DNA from: Coprinopsis marcescibilis
Taxonomy: Eukaryota; Basidiomycota; Agaricomycetes; Agaricales; Psathyrellaceae
Length of the DNA stretch: 21,927 bases
Direction: 5' to 3'
NCBI GenBank assembly: GCA_004369085.1
Contig: ML210485.1
Coordinates: 1-21,927, forward strand
A program made the translations under genes and the position numbers. The notes under the pieces are model-generated. The model searched no databases. It had not been told where the DNA came from and saw only the letters and a program-made list of their open reading frames with translations. The stretch's first letter is position 1. Each line of letters opens with the position of its first letter. Positions 19,883 to 21,927 of this stretch are shown piece by piece.

Positions 19883-20541
19883 TTATGATAAGCATCCAAA
19901 ATACAACGATAATATGACCAAGAACGGGGGGGTGAGGTCGTAAAGGGATAATCCGCGACCTGGAGTAGGTGATCGTTAGGGGGGAGCACGAAAGTCCTCA
20001 GTTTAGGCTCACCAAGAGAACCAGATTCCTCCTGTTGCGATCCGACGGGAAAGTAGCATCCATCGGTAACGTTCTTCTGCCCGATTTCCACCGCGCAAAC
20101 CACCTTGCCGTCGTTTCCCTCCGCTCCTTCCACCAATCCAAAGTCATTATCCCTTTCCGCCACCTCACATATCGTCTTATATCTCCCACTTTCATCTTCC
20201 TGCCCACTCATGCACAAATATACTTTTCCGGGGCTGGAGATGACAGGAAACTCGGTGCTTCCAAGCAGGGATAAGCTCGCTGAATAGTAGTTAATGGAAC
20301 GAGGTTGTCTGAGGTGTAGGTCCATAACCGAGCGGAAATCGGCTTTCGTGCCCGTACATGCTGGATCGAGTGGTGTGGATGTATTGAGCGATGGGTAATA
20401 ACACCACGTTCCAGCCGAATTTCGTTCGACAGTGTCGTTTCCGGATTTGATTGGGAGGGTGAACGCGGCAAATGAGGGCGAGGTGGTAAGTAGGAGAGTG
20501 GTGATAACCGTCGAGAAAAGAGTGAAGGCTGAGTAGAACAT
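19883..20541 (-). CDS. Secreted six-cysteine protein, predicted GPI-anchored, paralogue B
   Basis: Exons 20541-20013 and 19959-19883 with a 53-nt GT-AG intron (donor GTGAGC, branch CTAAC) give 201 residues. The start at 20541 puts a signal peptide first (FSTVITTLLLTTSPSFAAF); an upstream ATG at 20682 would bury it. Cysteines at 47, 62, 110, 125, 149 and 162 match those of paralogue A in order and nearly in spacing. Shared segments include GTWCYYPSLN, SINYYSASLSLLGSTEF, KVYLCMSG and VTDGCYFP. N-glycosylation sites include NDTV, NTST and NVTD. Splicing replaces a long polar read-through (to 19723) with GRGLSLYDLTPPFLVILSLY plus FGCLS, a hydrophobic end like a GPI signal. The Ser/Thr stalk of paralogue A is almost absent, so the protein would sit closer to the membrane. 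Function unknown. Confidence 0.78.
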
Positions 20542-21833
20542 AATGAGCGTAAGTAATAGTGAATGCGCTTGGTCGAGGGTTAGCACAACGCGCGATGCGC
20601 TTCGAACATTGAAGAGGTGATGAGGGGAGGGAGCAAAGAGTGCGAGCCGAACACGGCGCCCGCCCATCATTTGTGCCATCAATCTCTGATCATGCGGGTG
20701 GTTGATTCCCTTTTCTTTTATTTAATTCACCCTCTAACCCCCTTCAAATTTGTCTTATAAGAAATTTCCGACTTGTTGTACTTGAACTGGTACATTTCAT
20801 AAGTAAAGGCGATGGTTCTCGTCCCACCCACCATCTGTTTGAAGGTGCTGATCTTGGTAACGTTAGATTGCGCTGTCCGTGAGAAGACCACCGGCTCTGA
20901 CTAAGTATGTAGCGGCGCTAGCTCCAAATTACCAAGAATTAAAGAAATCTACTGCGATCTTACAGCTTTTACTTTGTAGTCACTCCAAGCGCAGTGGGTG
21001 AGCCATCCTCTTCGGCTCCACCTTAGCCTCAGCGACCTTCCTTCAAGTTGAATCAACATTTAGATTGACCCGGGCCTCCGGTACCTCCCCCTGAGTTCTC
21101 ATAAGTATAGTAACCGCTGGTTGTTTATCGGCGCTAACCCTTCCACTCATAGTCCCATTTATTCTTAAAGCTTGAAATCTTTGCTCGTGCAGACTTTGTG
21201 AAACACTTGCTCCTTGCGAATTATCTGCTATATCCCTTTTCCGCCAGCCATGACCCATTGCACCAAGCATTTTCCATTCTGCATCAAGGCCAACTCCATG
21301 CCGATAGCTTTTTCCGGATGCGTCGGGGAATACAGCCGTTCACTTTCAAACTCTAAGGGGAGAAGTAGCTTTAGCGCGCCAGTCACGCCTTGGTGTGTGT
21401 GGTGTCCACATGATGCTTCTTCTATGATTCGTTTCTGAATGCTCGAATGTTCAATTCAATCACAAAGTAGTTCGGCAGAATCAGAATCATCGAGTCTCGA
21501 CTGACCTATGACATCTGAATCTACACCGCGCGCCTTGTCCATGTCCAGTTGCAGCCACTGATGACCGAAGGTGGCTAGTGAGCCCTGGAGTGACGGTGTC
21601 CTCTAGATGATATACAGTCAGTTAGAAGCATTCATAACTTCAAGCTACGGACCATGAAGCTCTTATTACGCATTCGCCCCTTGCCGACCTCTTTCCCGCG
21701 CAGGGTCCCAGAACCGCCAACGACCATCTCCTCTGTCAAACGTGACGCCTCCGTTGCGATGGGAAACTTGACTTGAACCTCCCTGGAGTGCCAGTGAAGG
21801 ACCTCCCCGAGTAGGACCTTCAAAATAGAACCG
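20542..21833. other. Subtelomeric region without a supported gene
   Basis: About 1.3 kb between the promoter of paralogue B and the telomere. Short frames on both strands (for example 21043-21270 minus and 21214-21438 plus) overlap and lack motifs. No RecQ-helicase-type subtelomeric gene, satellite array or transposon ends were found. Confidence 0.45.
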
Positions 21834-21927
21834 TTAGGGTTAGGGTTAGGGTTAGGGTTAGGGTTAGGGTTAGGGTTAGGGTTAGGGTTAGGGTTAGGGT
21901 TAGGGTTAGGGTTAGGGTTAGGGTTAG
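21834..21927 (+). repeat. Telomere: 15 perfect TTAGGG units plus four bases
   Basis: Perfect TTAGGG repeats run from 21834 to the last base without a variant unit. The G-rich strand reads 5'->3' toward the edge, as at a right-hand chromosome end, so the window stops inside a true telomere. The junction with unique sequence (AATAGAACCG) is abrupt, with no degenerate repeats. Confidence 0.97.

Noticed and set aside
19723..20682. Single 319-codon ORF for paralogue B
   Set aside because: The upstream ATG at 20682 buries the signal peptide, and the C-terminal read-through contains a clear intron (GTGAGC, CTAAC, CTCCAG) whose removal gives a GPI-like end, as in paralogue A.
1..21927. tRNA genes, rRNA genes, CRISPR arrays
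   Set aside because: No clear tRNA A and B boxes with cloverleaf pairing, no rRNA-like sequence and no regularly spaced repeat arrays were found by reading both strands.

Overview
This window is the end of a fungal chromosome, most likely from an agaricomycete (mushroom-forming basidiomycete). The right edge is 15 and a fraction copies of TTAGGG, running to the last base. The genes are split by many 50-70 nt introns with CTRAY-like branch points. The recognisable families are fungal: a catalase, a STRIPAK FHA/tail-anchor protein, a DUF3602/Par32 repeat protein and a fungal seven-helix orphan receptor. No tRNA, rRNA, CRISPR array or bacterial-type operon was seen.

Layout. 1-1000 holds no supportable gene. 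A complete five-exon catalase lies at 1105-2866 (+) behind a TATA box and has a predicted signal peptide. An unrecognised gene of four or more exons lies at 3527-4378 (-). A six-exon SLMAP/Far9-10/HAM-4-type STRIPAK subunit lies at 5311-8209 (+), with an N-terminal FHA domain, coiled coil and C-terminal membrane anchor. The gap after it holds two DNA transposon derivatives with TA target duplications: a 346-bp MITE (8761-9106) and an 868-bp pogo-type element (9586-10453). The second carries an intact 91-codon ORF and the out-of-frame tail of a transposase.

10,456-13,000 is ambiguous. It includes a 353-codon minus-strand ORF of uncertain status. A Par32/DUF3602 protein with six GRGG-type repeats lies at 13070-14510 (+) and seems to have two promoters. 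A weak four-exon gene candidate follows at 14855-15529. A seven-helix receptor-like protein lies at 16744-18175 (+); its last intron is best read as a GC-AG intron.

The last genes before the telomere are two minus-strand paralogues, 18564-19358 and 19883-20541. Each has a signal peptide, six equally ordered cysteines, one phase-1 intron at the same place, and a hydrophobic C-terminus that appears only after splicing and looks like a GPI-anchor signal. I do not recognise this family; it is the best candidate for something undescribed. 20,542-21,833 is subtelomeric DNA with no gene I can support.

The genes do not form one pathway. The catalase, STRIPAK subunit and Par32-like protein look like ordinary cellular genes. 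The receptor and the GPI-protein pair look like lineage-specific surface genes of a subtelomere. All gene models were made by eye from ORFs, splice sites and family motifs, without alignment software or transcripts.
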